A DNA stretch of 64,000 nucleotides from DAORHV01 sp964513925 (GTDB lineage: Bacteria; Patescibacteriota; Gracilibacteria; Peribacterales; Peribacteraceae): assembly GCA_964513925.1 (NCBI GenBank), contig CAZENR010000007.1:21469-85468 (forward strand). The letters are read 5' to 3'. Position numbers and translations under genes: made by a program. Below the pieces are notes generated by a model. That model did not search any database. It was given only the letters and a program-made list of their open reading frames with translations, and was not told the DNA's origin. Position 1 is the first letter of the stretch; the number at the start of each line of letters is the position of its first letter. Shown here in pieces: positions 27,443-35,981 of the stretch.

Positions 27443-29758
27443 GTGAAACTGCCCGCACTCCCCATCGTTGTTCTAGACACCGAGACAACCGGTTTCGTGC
27501 CGCGCACGCACCGTGTCATTGAGTATGCCTGCGTCGCGCTGAGCGAAGGCAAGCCGGTTTCCGAGTATGAGCAGCTGCTCTCCATTCCAGCAGACATTCC
27601 GCCGCACGTGCAGGTTATTACGAATATTCGCAATGAAGATCTTGTAGGCAAGCCGGCGTTTGCCGACATTCACGCAAAGATCGCGGCCATGGTCACCCCC
27701 GAGACCCTGGTGGTGGGGCAGAACGTCCGTTTCGACATCGGCATGCTGAAGGGCGAAGGTTGGGATCTTTCGGCACAACCATGGATCGATACATCCATGC
27801 TGGCGTCACTCGTGTTCCCGGAGCTTGCCAGCTACTCGCTTGGCTACTTAAGCGAGGTGCTGAAACTCAATCACGAACCCAAACACCGTGCTCTTGGCGA
27901 TGTACATGCCACCGTGGAACTGTTGGCGAAATGCTGGGAACGACTTTGCCAACTACCGGCGGCATCTCGTGCCCAACTGCAATCCATTGCCATGCGTTCG
28001 CCAGCCGGGTACCGCATGCTCTTTGCGGCACTTGAGGGTGAAGCCACAGGAAAGGCGAAGCCGACATGGCTGAAGCGCGGCATTACGCGCGATACGGCAA
28101 CACGTCCGGCGGACGCCGTGCCTTCGGAGGCGGAAAAGGGCAGCGTGTGCTTGCTGGAAGAAGATCTCGACCCGCACTTTGTGTTGCGTTGCTTGCAACC
28201 AGCAAAAGGGAAGCGGCGCTGGGTTGCAGTCAAGAATTTGGAAGCATGGGTACGGCGCTTTGGCACTCCAAGCGGTTCTTGCGTGCTCTTTCCCCCGGAG
28301 CTGGTGCTGCGCCCCGATGCCGGCAAGCAATTCCTTGCACAGGAGACGTTCACGGAGGATGAGTGCACCCTGGCAATGAAACTGGAGCTATACGCGCCTA
28401 CCGTACGTGCGGATGTTCCAGTCCACGGCGATGAGCACGCAGTTTGGACCGGCAAATTGGCGTGCGCCCGCGGCGATGCGGCTTACATCGCCCAGGTACA
28501 AGCCGATGCGCAGACGGTCATTATCGATCATCAAGAGCTTCTGAAGCTGGCTCAAGACAGCTCTTTGTTGCTTGAGGGTGCCACCGAAGTCGTAATAGAC
28601 GATGCTTCCATGCTGGAAGACACCGCCACCGCGGCGTACGGCTGGCATTGCGCCGTAGCGCCGCTACGAGCAGCGGCATCCGGCGATGCGCTGCTGACAA
28701 AATTCGTCGACTTGCTGGAGCTGTGGATAGAGAAGACGCGGGGCGGAACGGATGTGCGCTACGTAGTCGGGGCGGACATTGGCAGCCGCGAGGCCGAAGG
28801 ATTGCGAGAGATCGTGCAGCAAGTGCTCAAATCCGCCTCTGCCCCTCGCGTACAACAGTACCTGGAGTCCGTTGCCGCGATTTTGGACCCCACGAATTTG
28901 GCGGGCCGCATTACGTGGATGGAAGTCTTCCAAGACGGCAGCCGACATTTGCGTTCGGTGCCCGAAGACATTGCTTCGGTGCTCAAGCAGCGGCTGTTCG
29001 ATGCGTACCCTACATCGCTCATTGTGCCGCCAAAGTCGGCCCTGCTGCTCAAAAGCATTCTGCCGACAGGCATGAAGACGCGTGTCACGACGCTTGCACT
29101 GCCGCCGCCCAGTGCGCCAAACATTCGCTTTCCGGAACCATCCGGGTTACAGCAAATCTTCGCCGGTACGCACACCGGCAAGACCGTGTTGCTGGTTGGA
29201 AGCAAGCGCATTATAGAAGATGTGTTCGTGCGGCACTCACTGCGATTGGAAAAAGAAGGCGTGACGCTCATCTGTCAGGGGTTCAACGGGGGACAGGGCC
29301 GCATGCAGGCGGAGTTCGCCGCCGCGGTAGGCCCCGCGATATTGGTGGTAACGCCTTGGACGTACGAAACCTTCGAGCTCCCGCCAAATACCGTCGACCG
29401 GTTACTGGTGCAAACGTTGCCCTTCGACCACCCTTCCCATGCCGTCGTCGGCCGTCGGTCGGAGCGATTCCGCGATCCGTTCAACGAGTACTCTTTGCCG
29501 CGCGTGCTGCATCGCCTGTTTAGACTGCTGCGCACCTTCTGCAAGCACCGCACTACGGATGCGGCGGCGGAGTTCATAGATGAACGACTGCGTACCAAGG
29601 CTTACGGCAAAGTCATTCGTGCCATGCTGGAGCAGCTAAGCGCCACAGCCGGAGCACCGCTGCCGTCGGGGTTTGCGCGCACGACAGTGACAGAAGCGCC
29701 CAAGCGCACCAAGACCGCCAAGAAAAAGCCGGAAAGCGGGCAGATGTCATTGCTGTAA
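27443..29758 (+). CDS. DnaQ-type exonuclease fused to a decayed DinG/XPD-like helicase region
   Basis: 771 residues from GTG 27443 (TATGCT 6 nt upstream). Residues 1-165 are an intact DEDDh 3'-5' exonuclease: LDTETTG, QNVRFDIGML, HRALGDVHATVEL. The rest follows the layout of Gram-positive-type DinG: TVIIDHQELLKLAQDSSLLL then VVIDDASMLEDTA where helicases have VxxDEAHxL; later VLLVGSKRIIEDV, an LLVQTLPFDHPSHAV segment and a C-terminal DERLRTKAYG. Walker A, the DEAH box, the Fe-S cysteines and the QxxGRxIR motif are lost. Probably a nuclease with a non-ATPase DNA-binding body. Confidence 0.8.
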   Translation: MKLPALPIVVLDTETTGFVPRTHRVIEYACVALSEGKPVSEYEQLLSIPADIPPHVQVITNIRNEDLVGKPAFADIHAKIAAMVTPETLVVGQNVRFDIGMLKGEGWDLSAQPWIDTSMLASLVFPELASYSLGYLSEVLKLNHEPKHRALGDVHATVELLAKCWERLCQLPAASRAQLQSIAMRSPAGYRMLFAALEGEATGKAKPTWLKRGITRDTATRPADAVPSEAEKGSVCLLEEDLDPHFVLRCLQPAKGKRRWVAVKNLEAWVRRFGTPSGSCVLFPPELVLRPDAGKQFLAQETFTEDECTLAMKLELYAPTVRADVPVHGDEHAVWTGKLACARGDAAYIAQVQADAQTVIIDHQELLKLAQDSSLLLEGATEVVIDDASMLEDTATAAYGWHCAVAPLRAAASGDALLTKFVDLLELWIEKTRGGTDVRYVVGADIGSREAEGLREIVQQVLKSASAPRVQQYLESVAAILDPTNLAGRITWMEVFQDGSRHLRSVPEDIASVLKQRLFDAYPTSLIVPPKSALLLKSILPTGMKTRVTTLALPPPSAPNIRFPEPSGLQQIFAGTHTGKTVLLVGSKRIIEDVFVRHSLRLEKEGVTLICQGFNGGQGRMQAEFAAAVGPAILVVTPWTYETFELPPNTVDRLLVQTLPFDHPSHAVVGRRSERFRDPFNEYSLPRVLHRLFRLLRTFCKHRTTDAAAEFIDERLRTKAYGKVIRAMLEQLSATAGAPLPSGFARTTVTEAPKRTKTAKKKPESGQMSLL

Positions 29759-29759
29759 C

Positions 29760-29794
29760 AAAAGGATTCCAGGGACTCCGCGGAATCCTCTTTT
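29760..29794. terminator. Bidirectional terminator containing GGATTCC/GGAATCC repeat, copy C
   Basis: AAAGGATTCC and GGAATCCTCTTTT form a stem flanked by A and T runs between two convergent genes. Same word family as the other intergenic copies. Confidence 0.8.
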
Positions 29795-31187
29795 AATCTG
29801 CGCCTTTGCCAAACAGCACCACAAAGACCGTGCGCCACAGAATCCATACATCCAGGAACAGCGACCACTCTTCAATGTACTGCATGTCGTAACGCACTTC
29901 GTCCTCGAAGCGCAGGTTCGATCTGCCCGATACCTGAGCAAGTCCAGTCACGCCCGGACGCACCGCGAACACGCGTCGCTGGCTATCTCTGTATCGCTGC
30001 ACTTCGTCCGGCAAGTGCGGTCGTGGCCCAACCAACGCAAGTTGTCCGGCCAAGACATTCAGCAGTTGTGGCAGCTCGTCTATGCTCCAGCGGCGCAGCA
30101 GGCGGCCAAACGGCGTGACTCGCGGGTCATTGTGCATTTTAAACAACGGGCCGTCGCTTCTGTGACTGAGTGCCGCGAGCGTGGCTTTTTGTGCATCCGC
30201 ATCGCGGACCATGGTGCGAAATTTCAGTACGGGAATAAGCCGTTTCCCGTGCTGGCCCACGCGCCTGCTGACATAGAACACCGGAAAACCGCTCGTAAGC
30301 ACAATGCCGATTGCCACTATGACCATCAAGGGGCTGAGCAGCAGTAGCAATGCGGCGGAGCCGACGATGTCGGCAATGCGCTTCCATACTCGGCCCCAGC
30401 CATCCAGTGGCGTCGGTTCGAACTTGAGCAGCGGCACCATGCCCAGTCTGTCCATGGAAAGTTGCTGCGGAGCATCGGCGAAGACCGGTGGCAAAAACGC
30501 GTAGCCAATGTGATGGCTTCGGCAGTAGTCGATAATATGCACGGTATCGTCGCTGCTGGGCGCCGGATCGGTGTGCAGCACCAAATCCACATGTCGCTCA
30601 TGCTCAAAACGGTGCACGCCCTCCATGTCCATGAGGTGACCCACATACCGAAAGCGCACGTCGCCGCGCAATGCTTCGCGAATGGCATCTGGTAGATCGC
30701 GGCCACCCAGCGATATTACCGTGCGTACTCCTATGCCGCGTCGCAGGCATGCGCGTTGCAAGAGCACCATGGATGCGCGGCATGCCACCGCAAACAGCGT
30801 CAGCAGCAGCGTTGCTTGCAGCAGCAGGGCGCGTGAGAAGAAGAGCTGCTTCTGCACCAAGAAGAACCATGCAATCACCAGCGTAAGCCACAAGCCAGAT
30901 GCCAGTACCGTTCGCCCAAGTTCGCGCCACGGTCCCAGCGTTACTCGCAACGTGTACAAGCGCAGGGCTGCCACTACGCCGATGTATACGGCTGCCCATG
31001 GCAGCACGAATGTTTGAACGTAGTAGCGGAATTCCGGCAGGTTGGATGGCTGGGTAATAACCTGCAGTCCGGGCAGCAGATCGATATTCGCCTCGCGGAG
31101 GCGGTAGGCAAGCAGCAATGCAGCCAGTGTTGCCAGCGCATCGAGCGGCACGCGCAGGACGCCGAAGAGGATCTCGGAATACTTCAC
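29793..31187 (-). CDS. Polyprenyl glycosylphosphotransferase (sugar transferase, WbaP/WcaJ-like)
   Basis: 464 residues from GTG 31187. Four to five N-terminal transmembrane helices, a Rossmann-like middle domain (TVISLGGRDLPDAIREAL, LVLHTDPAPSSDD), then the catalytic bacterial sugar transferase domain: FKRIADIVGSAALLLL, PVLKFRTMVRDADA, WSIDELPQLLNVLAGQLALVGPRP, RPGVTGLAQVSGRS. It loads the first sugar phosphate onto undecaprenyl phosphate. The longer ORF start is rejected because TATACT lies 8 nt before the GTG. Confidence 0.93.
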   Translation of the reverse strand: MKYSEILFGVLRVPLDALATLAALLLAYRLREANIDLLPGLQVITQPSNLPEFRYYVQTFVLPWAAVYIGVVAALRLYTLRVTLGPWRELGRTVLASGLWLTLVIAWFFLVQKQLFFSRALLLQATLLLTLFAVACRASMVLLQRACLRRGIGVRTVISLGGRDLPDAIREALRGDVRFRYVGHLMDMEGVHRFEHERHVDLVLHTDPAPSSDDTVHIIDYCRSHHIGYAFLPPVFADAPQQLSMDRLGMVPLLKFEPTPLDGWGRVWKRIADIVGSAALLLLLSPLMVIVAIGIVLTSGFPVFYVSRRVGQHGKRLIPVLKFRTMVRDADAQKATLAALSHRSDGPLFKMHNDPRVTPFGRLLRRWSIDELPQLLNVLAGQLALVGPRPHLPDEVQRYRDSQRRVFAVRPGVTGLAQVSGRSNLRFEDEVRYDMQYIEEWSLFLDVWILWRTVFVVLFGKGAD

Positions 31188-31212
31188 AGGGGGTGAGTAT
31201 AGCGGAAGGATG

Positions 31213-31243
31213 CCAAAGAATCCCTGGAGTCCATGCATTCCCA
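31213..31243. repeat. Intergenic GAATCCC/GGAGTCC repeat, copy D
   Basis: Lies between the RNase P RNA 3' end and the sugar transferase promoter, reading GAATCCC, TGGAGTCC, ATGCATTCCC. Same family as copies A-C. It could terminate rnpB transcription. Confidence 0.4.
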
Positions 31244-31281
31244 ACATACAAAAAACACCCGAATGGAATCGGATGTCGTTT

Positions 31282-31683
31282 GTCCTGCTCTTCTATACGC
31301 CGGATTCTGTCTGTCCCGCTTTGGGCGGGAGAGGCGACCATCTCTCTAGGCCAATCATTGCTGAAGGGCTCAAGCGGAGGGGTAGCTGGCGCGACGGAAC
31401 CATCGCGAATTCCTGCCACCCAATTCCTCCTTGCACCACCAAGAGTTTACCGATCCGCCTACTTTCGCAGGCGAGATGCCCCGTAGGGCCGTTTCACTCC
31501 CATCGTTTGGTCCCCGGAGACCGGAGATGTACGTGACGGGACTCGTCTCTGTGGCACTGGTCCTCACACGCGTTTTGGATATATCGCGCGTGGGTGGGCG
31601 TTACCCACATGGCGTTCCATTGGTGTCCGGACGTTCCTCTCGTCCCGCCGAAGCGGGGCCAGCGGTCGCCCAAAGAGCAGGAC
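31282..31683 (-). ncRNA. rnpB: RNase P RNA (type A)
   Basis: On the minus strand the conserved GAGGAACGTCCGGACACC (P4 5' strand region) and the 3' CAGACAGAATCCGGCGTATAG are both present. The ends are set by an 11-bp P1 stem: AAGAGCAGGAC at 31673-31683 pairs with GTCCTGCTCTT at 31282-31292 (plus-strand reading). About 402 nt. Also seen is GGTAACGCCC, the usual J11/12-type region. Cleaves pre-tRNA 5' leaders together with RnpA. Confidence 0.95.
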
Positions 31684-31687
31684 TCTC

Positions 31688-31716
31688 ATTATCCTCCATT
31701 CTAAGCCAACCTTCAA
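31688..31716 (-). promoter_or_regulatory. Promoter TTGAAG-17-GATAAT of rnpB
   Basis: -35 from 31711-31716, -10 from 31688-31693. The predicted transcription start coincides with the P1 stem of the RNase P RNA. Confidence 0.8.
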
Positions 31717-31766
31717 GCTATCGATGGAGTTTTTTGCGAGAGCTTGTACACTGGTTCCCGGAATAA

Positions 31767-31842
31767 GCCGCCTTAGCTCAGCTGGTAGAGCAACGCACTT
31801 GTAATGCGTGGGTCATCGGTTCAAATCCGATAGGCGGCTCCA
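31767..31842 (+). tRNA. tRNA-Thr (anticodon UGU)
   Basis: 76 nt with CCA encoded. Acceptor GCCGCC/GGCGGC, D-arm AGCTCAGCTGGTAGAGCA, anticodon loop CTTGTAA (TGT), T-arm ATCGGTTCAAATCCGAT. A TGTACACT box lies 14 nt upstream. The foreign-looking segment starts at its 3' side. Confidence 0.97.
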
Positions 31843-31863
31843 TATTTCTGTACACAAAAGACT

Positions 31864-31911
31864 GGGCCGGTAGATTGCTCCACCGGCCCCGGTTCAGTGA
31901 TCCATCACTGA
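31864..31911. terminator. Two hairpins after tRNA-Thr
   Basis: GGGCCGGT/ACCGGCCC (31864-31889) and TCAGTGAT-CC-ATCACTGA (31894-31911). In the minus direction the first is followed by AGTCTTTTG and would end the 31956-32654 gene. Confidence 0.6.
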
Positions 31912-31955
31912 CCTGCGTCTTTGGCTGCGGTTGTCACGTTATCGACTTGGACTGG

Positions 31956-32654
31956 TCACTTGGAGGTCTTCCAGGTGGTCAGCCCGAGCACGATCCCCAC
32001 CTTCGCAGTGGTGGTCGGCTGTGGCACAGCGGATATGAAGAATCCGCGGGTGCCCTCCGCGGTGTTCAGGTCGTCCTTGTAGCGCGGGCTGACGTAGAAG
32101 AGCGGTCCGCCGGCCGCCTTCTCGCCGTAGTTGCCCATGCTACTCCACATGTTGCGGACCTTGCCGTCCGCCGGCTCGTCGCCACCGTCGTCCTTGCCGG
32201 TGTAGACGTTGGCCCCGTAGTCGGTGTCCTTGTCCGTGGTCAGGGCCATCTGCTCGATCATGGGCGCAAGCTTCTTGAACATGATCGACGCGTTGTCTCG
32301 GTCGGGTCGGTCGTAGCGCAGGACGAGCGCCGCGACCTTCTTGCCGCCGTTGTCGAACTCTTCCAACGACCACTGGATGCTGCCGCCCTTGCCGACCTGT
32401 GCCATGGCGGGGTACTTCTTCTCGCCGATGAACAGGTCGATGTCGATGCGGCCGGAGTCATCCGCCTTGATGGTGACCTTGTCGCCCGCCTTGGCTAGCT
32501 TCTTCATCACGTCGGTGGCGGGGGTCATCTTGGCGGGGGTGTCCTTGTCCTGTGCGGACGCGGACGGGGTTTGCGTGGTGGCCAAGATCGCGAGGATCAG
32601 GCCGAGGAACATGCCGGTGGAGACCGCCGGCGCGGTTCGCATGTATTGGTGCAT
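31956..32654 (-). CDS. Secreted hypothetical protein, foreign-looking
   Basis: 232 residues. Sec signal peptide (MFLGLILAILATTQTPSASAQ, cleavage after ASA), then a soluble Asp/Lys-rich domain with no family recognised. Composition differs from the rest of the window: very GC-rich with mainly G or C at third positions. The ATG is preceded by GGAGGTGACGC, a canonical Shine-Dalgarno site that native genes here lack and that matches the usual rather than the local 16S tail. Divergent from the gene at 32958. Planctomycete-like flavour, but this is an impression only. Confidence 0.7.
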   Translation of the reverse strand: MHQYMRTAPAVSTGMFLGLILAILATTQTPSASAQDKDTPAKMTPATDVMKKLAKAGDKVTIKADDSGRIDIDLFIGEKKYPAMAQVGKGGSIQWSLEEFDNGGKKVAALVLRYDRPDRDNASIMFKKLAPMIEQMALTTDKDTDYGANVYTGKDDGGDEPADGKVRNMWSSMGNYGEKAAGGPLFYVSPRYKDDLNTAEGTRGFFISAVPQPTTTAKVGIVLGLTTWKTSK

Positions 32655-32957
32655 GCGTCACCTCCATTTCTTCTGTAACTAGGGTTTGTGAATTGCCAAG
32701 CGCGTGCATCGTGCAGCGCCAGGCGCGGTCTCTGTGCAGCCAAAGAACGTACTATAATTATATCACAGAAAATATAAGAAGTAATTGTCAATTATTTGAA
32801 ATTTTCAAGAATAAAGCCATTATTTATTGGTATATTCAATGTAGACAAAAAATATTAAACATTTTAAAATAAACTTGCTGCGCGTCGCAGCATGCCTGCA
32901 CGAAGCGGGCAGTTCGCCGCTCATTCACACACCGTTTTCACACGTAGAAAGGTTCCC
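32655..32957. promoter_or_regulatory. AT-rich divergent intergenic region of the foreign segment
   Basis: 303 bp between the two secreted-protein genes. About 32745-32880 is extremely A+T rich (for example TATAATTATAT, TTGTCAATTATTTG), in sharp contrast with the flanking GC-rich genes. It probably holds both promoters: minus-strand box near 32750-32765 and plus-strand boxes near 32830-32875. No ORF or RNA recognised. Confidence 0.5.
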
Positions 32958-33896
32958 ATGAACGCGATTCTGTTCCTGGCGCTGGCAATGATGCCCAGCG
33001 CCCCCGCCGACGACGTGCGGGTTACGTACGTCGATCAAGGCTTCGCCTACCCCGCCACCACCGTCATTTCCTCGGCGGCGGACGGCAAGCAACTGACCAC
33101 CAACGAGTGCCTCGGCTTCAAGAAGGACGCCGCGGCCCCGAGCTTCACGGTGAAGCCCGGGACGTTCCGCTTCCTCACCCGTCACTCTCGATTCGGCTTT
33201 CCACAGCCGGTCGAGTACGCCCTCAAGGACGACAAGGGCGTGCTGTTGTGGGAGTCGGGAGCGACCGTCGATGACAAGCAGGTGGCCCTGAAGGCCGGGC
33301 AGACGCTGGAGATTCGTATCCAGCGTCCCTTCGTGAGCTACAACTCTCACAAGGTGCGACTGAAGGACATCGACACGCCGGTCATGATCGTGGGGGCCAG
33401 GCCCTACTGGTTCTACTTCGCCCAGAAGGGAGAGTTTCCGTTGGATGCGCCCGAGGCGTACCCCAACGGTATTTTCTTCCTCGCGGACCCGAAGTGGGGC
33501 GTCAGCGGCGTGGCCAAGGAGCTGGCTTCCAAGGTGCACGCCGACCTCCAACAGGCCGACAATCAGACGTCCGACCACCGCGGCGGCTGCCACTGGTCTT
33601 TGCTCCACGGGGTCACTCCCGAGGGCAAAGTGCCGGAGGCGCTGCGCAAGGTGACCAAGGATGCGTGGGCCACGGCCATCGAAGAGGCCTTCGGGTCCAT
33701 GCTGGAGCGCAACTGCTATCGGCCCTTCGACCAGCAGACCGTCCGGCAACTGAAGGCCATCGAGTTCCTGCCCAAGGACACGCCGGACCAGCAGATGATC
33801 GTCACCCTCGGGCAGGGGGTGGAGTACGGCCGCCTCTACCGCCAGCGCTGGCTCGATCAGCGCGAGGCGGAGAAGAAGGCCGTCGAGAAGAAGTAA
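32958..33896 (+). CDS. Secreted hypothetical protein, foreign-looking
   Basis: 312 residues from ATG 32958. Short signal peptide (AILFLALAMMPSAPA), an N-terminal beta-rich part, a helical second half with HRGGCHWSLLHGV, and a Glu/Lys tail. Not recognised. Strong GC3 bias as in its divergent neighbour. GAAAGG lies 5 nt before the ATG as a Shine-Dalgarno-like site. No mobility gene is linked to the pair. Confidence 0.7.
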   Translation: MNAILFLALAMMPSAPADDVRVTYVDQGFAYPATTVISSAADGKQLTTNECLGFKKDAAAPSFTVKPGTFRFLTRHSRFGFPQPVEYALKDDKGVLLWESGATVDDKQVALKAGQTLEIRIQRPFVSYNSHKVRLKDIDTPVMIVGARPYWFYFAQKGEFPLDAPEAYPNGIFFLADPKWGVSGVAKELASKVHADLQQADNQTSDHRGGCHWSLLHGVTPEGKVPEALRKVTKDAWATAIEEAFGSMLERNCYRPFDQQTVRQLKAIEFLPKDTPDQQMIVTLGQGVEYGRLYRQRWLDQREAEKKAVEKK

Positions 33897-33934
33897 GCAA
33901 CGTAGACGCGATTTGTGTGTGACGAGCGGTGATT

Positions 33935-33959
33935 GGGAGGTGGCACGATGCCGCCTCCC
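33935..33959 (+). terminator. Terminator at right edge of foreign segment
   Basis: GGGAGGTGGCA-CGA-TGCCGCCTCCC, an 11-bp stem with one G-T pair, then TTTCGCTGTGTC and a run of seven T. Confidence 0.8.
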
Positions 33960-34005
33960 TTTCGCTGTGTCTTTTTTTCTCAAAACCAGCGATACTTCCT
34001 TCGAG

Positions 34006-34740
34006 ATGAAAATCCTCCTGTACAACCTGGCATACTGCACCGGCGTGGACGGATCCACCCACAAGTATATTTCCCACGGGTTACGGCACTTTGTGGGCTC
34101 GTTGCGTAGACGTAAGACGCACATCAACGACCTGCACACCATCATCGAGCGTGAGCAGCCCGATGTGTGCTGTTTTGTGGAAGTGGACTCCGACTCGCCG
34201 CTCATCGATCGCCTGCTGCATAAGTACAAGTACACCGATATTTCCAATAAGTACCGCGCGGGTAGCCTTTTCAGCAAAGCGCCTTTCTACAAGAAGAAAT
34301 CGCTGTGCATTCTTTCCAAATTCCCGTTCGGCGTGCAGCGGCACTACTTCACCCATGGGTTTAAGCGCCTGCTTACCGAGGCAAAGTTCCACAACGGCTT
34401 TTCATTGTTCTTAAGCCATAACTCGCTGCGTCCTTGGGTGCGTAAGCGCCAGTTCCACCTCATTTCGCTGCTGGCGGGAGACGGCCGCAAGAAGGTCATT
34501 ACCTGCGGCGACTACAATATTCTCGCCGGCACTCACGAACTGGAGCCACTGCGCAAGCGTGGCATGAAGCTGGCAAACAACCCCACTGACTTCACGTTCC
34601 CGGCGCACAGACCGCGCAAGACGCTGGATGTCTTTTTGTGCTCCGACGATATTCGCGTCAAACGCATTCGAGCCCTCAAGGATGTTCGCCTGTCGGATCA
34701 TTTGCCCGTGGTGCTGGAAGTCGAAAGCGGACACGAGTAG
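34006..34740 (+). CDS. Endonuclease/exonuclease/phosphatase (EEP) family protein
   Basis: 244 residues. EEP fold: MKILLYNLAY (Asn), CCFVEVDSD (catalytic Glu), ITCGDYNILAG (GDxN) and the C-terminal RLSDHLPVVLEV (SDH). No signal peptide. The substrate may be a phospholipid headgroup, inositol-type phosphate or nucleic acid; the following lipid genes favour the first but do not prove it. GATACT 9 nt before the ATG implies leaderless expression and marks the return to native sequence. Confidence 0.85.
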   Translation: MKILLYNLAYCTGVDGSTHKYISHGLRHFVGSLRRRKTHINDLHTIIEREQPDVCCFVEVDSDSPLIDRLLHKYKYTDISNKYRAGSLFSKAPFYKKKSLCILSKFPFGVQRHYFTHGFKRLLTEAKFHNGFSLFLSHNSLRPWVRKRQFHLISLLAGDGRKKVITCGDYNILAGTHELEPLRKRGMKLANNPTDFTFPAHRPRKTLDVFLCSDDIRVKRIRALKDVRLSDHLPVVLEVESGHE

Positions 34741-34757
34741 GGGGTATACTTTAGCCT

Positions 34758-35345
34758 ATGAATCTTGCCACATACGTTACCGTTCTGCGCTTAGCACTTA
34801 TTCCCGTGGGAGTAATGCTGCTGTTTACCACTGGTGTTCCAGGGAATTACCTGCTTGCGCTGGGAGTGTTTGTTTTCGCGTTGCTTACCGACTGCCTGGA
34901 TGGCTACCTGGCTCGCAGGTACAAGATGGTGACGGCGTTCGGCGGGTACTTAGACGGTGTTGCCGACAAGCTGCTGACGCTCTTGTACTTCGTCTACCTG
35001 CAGAACGCAGGTTTGTATCCGCTGTGGCTGCTCGAAATCGCCATCGCCCGCATGTTCATTGTGACAAGTCTGCGCAGCTACTTAATTAGCCAAGTTGCCA
35101 GTGTGGGCGAGCTGAAGACGGGGAAGTGGCAGGGAATACTCATCGGACTTTCGTTGATACTGGGCATCCTTGCGTTGGCCGCCAAGGCCGGCCAGGCAAT
35201 GCCGCAACATGCCGAAACACTTGCTGCGTGGGCCGCATACACCATGTACGCAGGAGTCCTGGTGAGCCTGCTCTTCTCGCCGCGAGCCGCAGTTGCGTAC
35301 GCGCGACAAGCCATGGCGGGCCTGAAGAAGCCCAAGAACGCGTAA
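34758..35345 (+). CDS. pgsA: CDP-alcohol phosphatidyltransferase (PgsA-like)
   Basis: 195 residues, six membrane helices. The full motif DGx2ARx8Gx3Dx3D is present in DGYLARRYKMVTAFGGYLDG and the following VADK. It transfers a phosphatidyl group from CDP-diacylglycerol (or CDP-archaeol) to glycerol phosphate or a related alcohol. TATACT (34745-34750) lies 7 nt before the ATG. First of two such enzymes in the cluster. Confidence 0.9.
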   Translation: MNLATYVTVLRLALIPVGVMLLFTTGVPGNYLLALGVFVFALLTDCLDGYLARRYKMVTAFGGYLDGVADKLLTLLYFVYLQNAGLYPLWLLEIAIARMFIVTSLRSYLISQVASVGELKTGKWQGILIGLSLILGILALAAKAGQAMPQHAETLAAWAAYTMYAGVLVSLLFSPRAAVAYARQAMAGLKKPKNA

Positions 35346-35387
35346 GCCGTGTTTGCAATGCCCAGAACGTTTGGATAAGGTTTGCCC

Positions 35388-35981
35388 GTGCGCATACACC
35401 CGCTCCTGTCGCCGAACGCATTCACCGTGCTGCGGCTGCTGCTGACGCCGGTGGCGTTGTGGTTGCTGCTAGATCCGGCAGTACCCCATCATTTCCGCTG
35501 GGCAACGGTTGTGTTTGTGGTTGCCATGACAACCGATGTCATCGACGGATGCATTGCCAGGCGTTACAACCTCATCACCAGACTTGGAAATTATCTGGAT
35601 CCGCTTGCGGATAAATTACTCATCAATCTCATGCTGTTTGCATTCGTTGCGCTCGGCCTGGTCCCGTATTGGCTGGCAGCCGTACTCTTTGCGCGCGATA
35701 TGCTTTCCAGCGACTTCAAAAGCTTTGCGGCGATGCAGAAGGTGCATGTGTCTTTTGCCCCAGTTGCCGGCAAAGTGAAGGCATTGCTGCAAACCGTGGG
35801 TATTACCTGCTTTCTCGTCGCTCTCTCCGGCCACGAATCTGCGGCACTGCCTCCCGTTGCAATAGAGGCACTGCTGAATGCGGGTCTGGGCTGCCTGATT
35901 GTTGCGCTCTGCGTAGGCTTGTACGGTCTGGCTCGACTGTTGTCCAAAAGCGCTCGCCTCGTATTCCATGTCGCCCAATGA
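35388..35981 (+). CDS. Second CDP-alcohol phosphatidyltransferase
   Basis: 197 residues from GTG 35388 (GATAAG 9 nt upstream; TTG 35382 is too close to that box). Motif DGCIARRYNLITRLGNYLDP followed by LADK satisfies the family signature, so both copies should be active. It differs enough from its neighbour to use another alcohol acceptor. Its stop overlaps the start of the dehydrogenase (ATGA), so translation is coupled. Confidence 0.88.
   Translation: MRIHPLLSPNAFTVLRLLLTPVALWLLLDPAVPHHFRWATVVFVVAMTTDVIDGCIARRYNLITRLGNYLDPLADKLLINLMLFAFVALGLVPYWLAAVLFARDMLSSDFKSFAAMQKVHVSFAPVAGKVKALLQTVGITCFLVALSGHESAALPPVAIEALLNAGLGCLIVALCVGLYGLARLLSKSARLVFHVAQ

Noticed and set aside
26160..27488. 442-residue ORF antisense to nusA
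   Set aside because: Shadow of NusA codon bias; composition (Leu/His/Val-rich) and lack of motifs are not protein-like.
31843..33990. Integrative element with attachment repeats at tRNA-Thr
   Set aside because: No integrase and no copy of the tRNA 3' end found at the right edge; only composition and position support transfer.
32925..34277. 450-residue ORF antisense to the foreign secreted protein gene
   Set aside because: GC-rich DNA gives few stops; the sense strand has signal peptide and ribosome-binding site.
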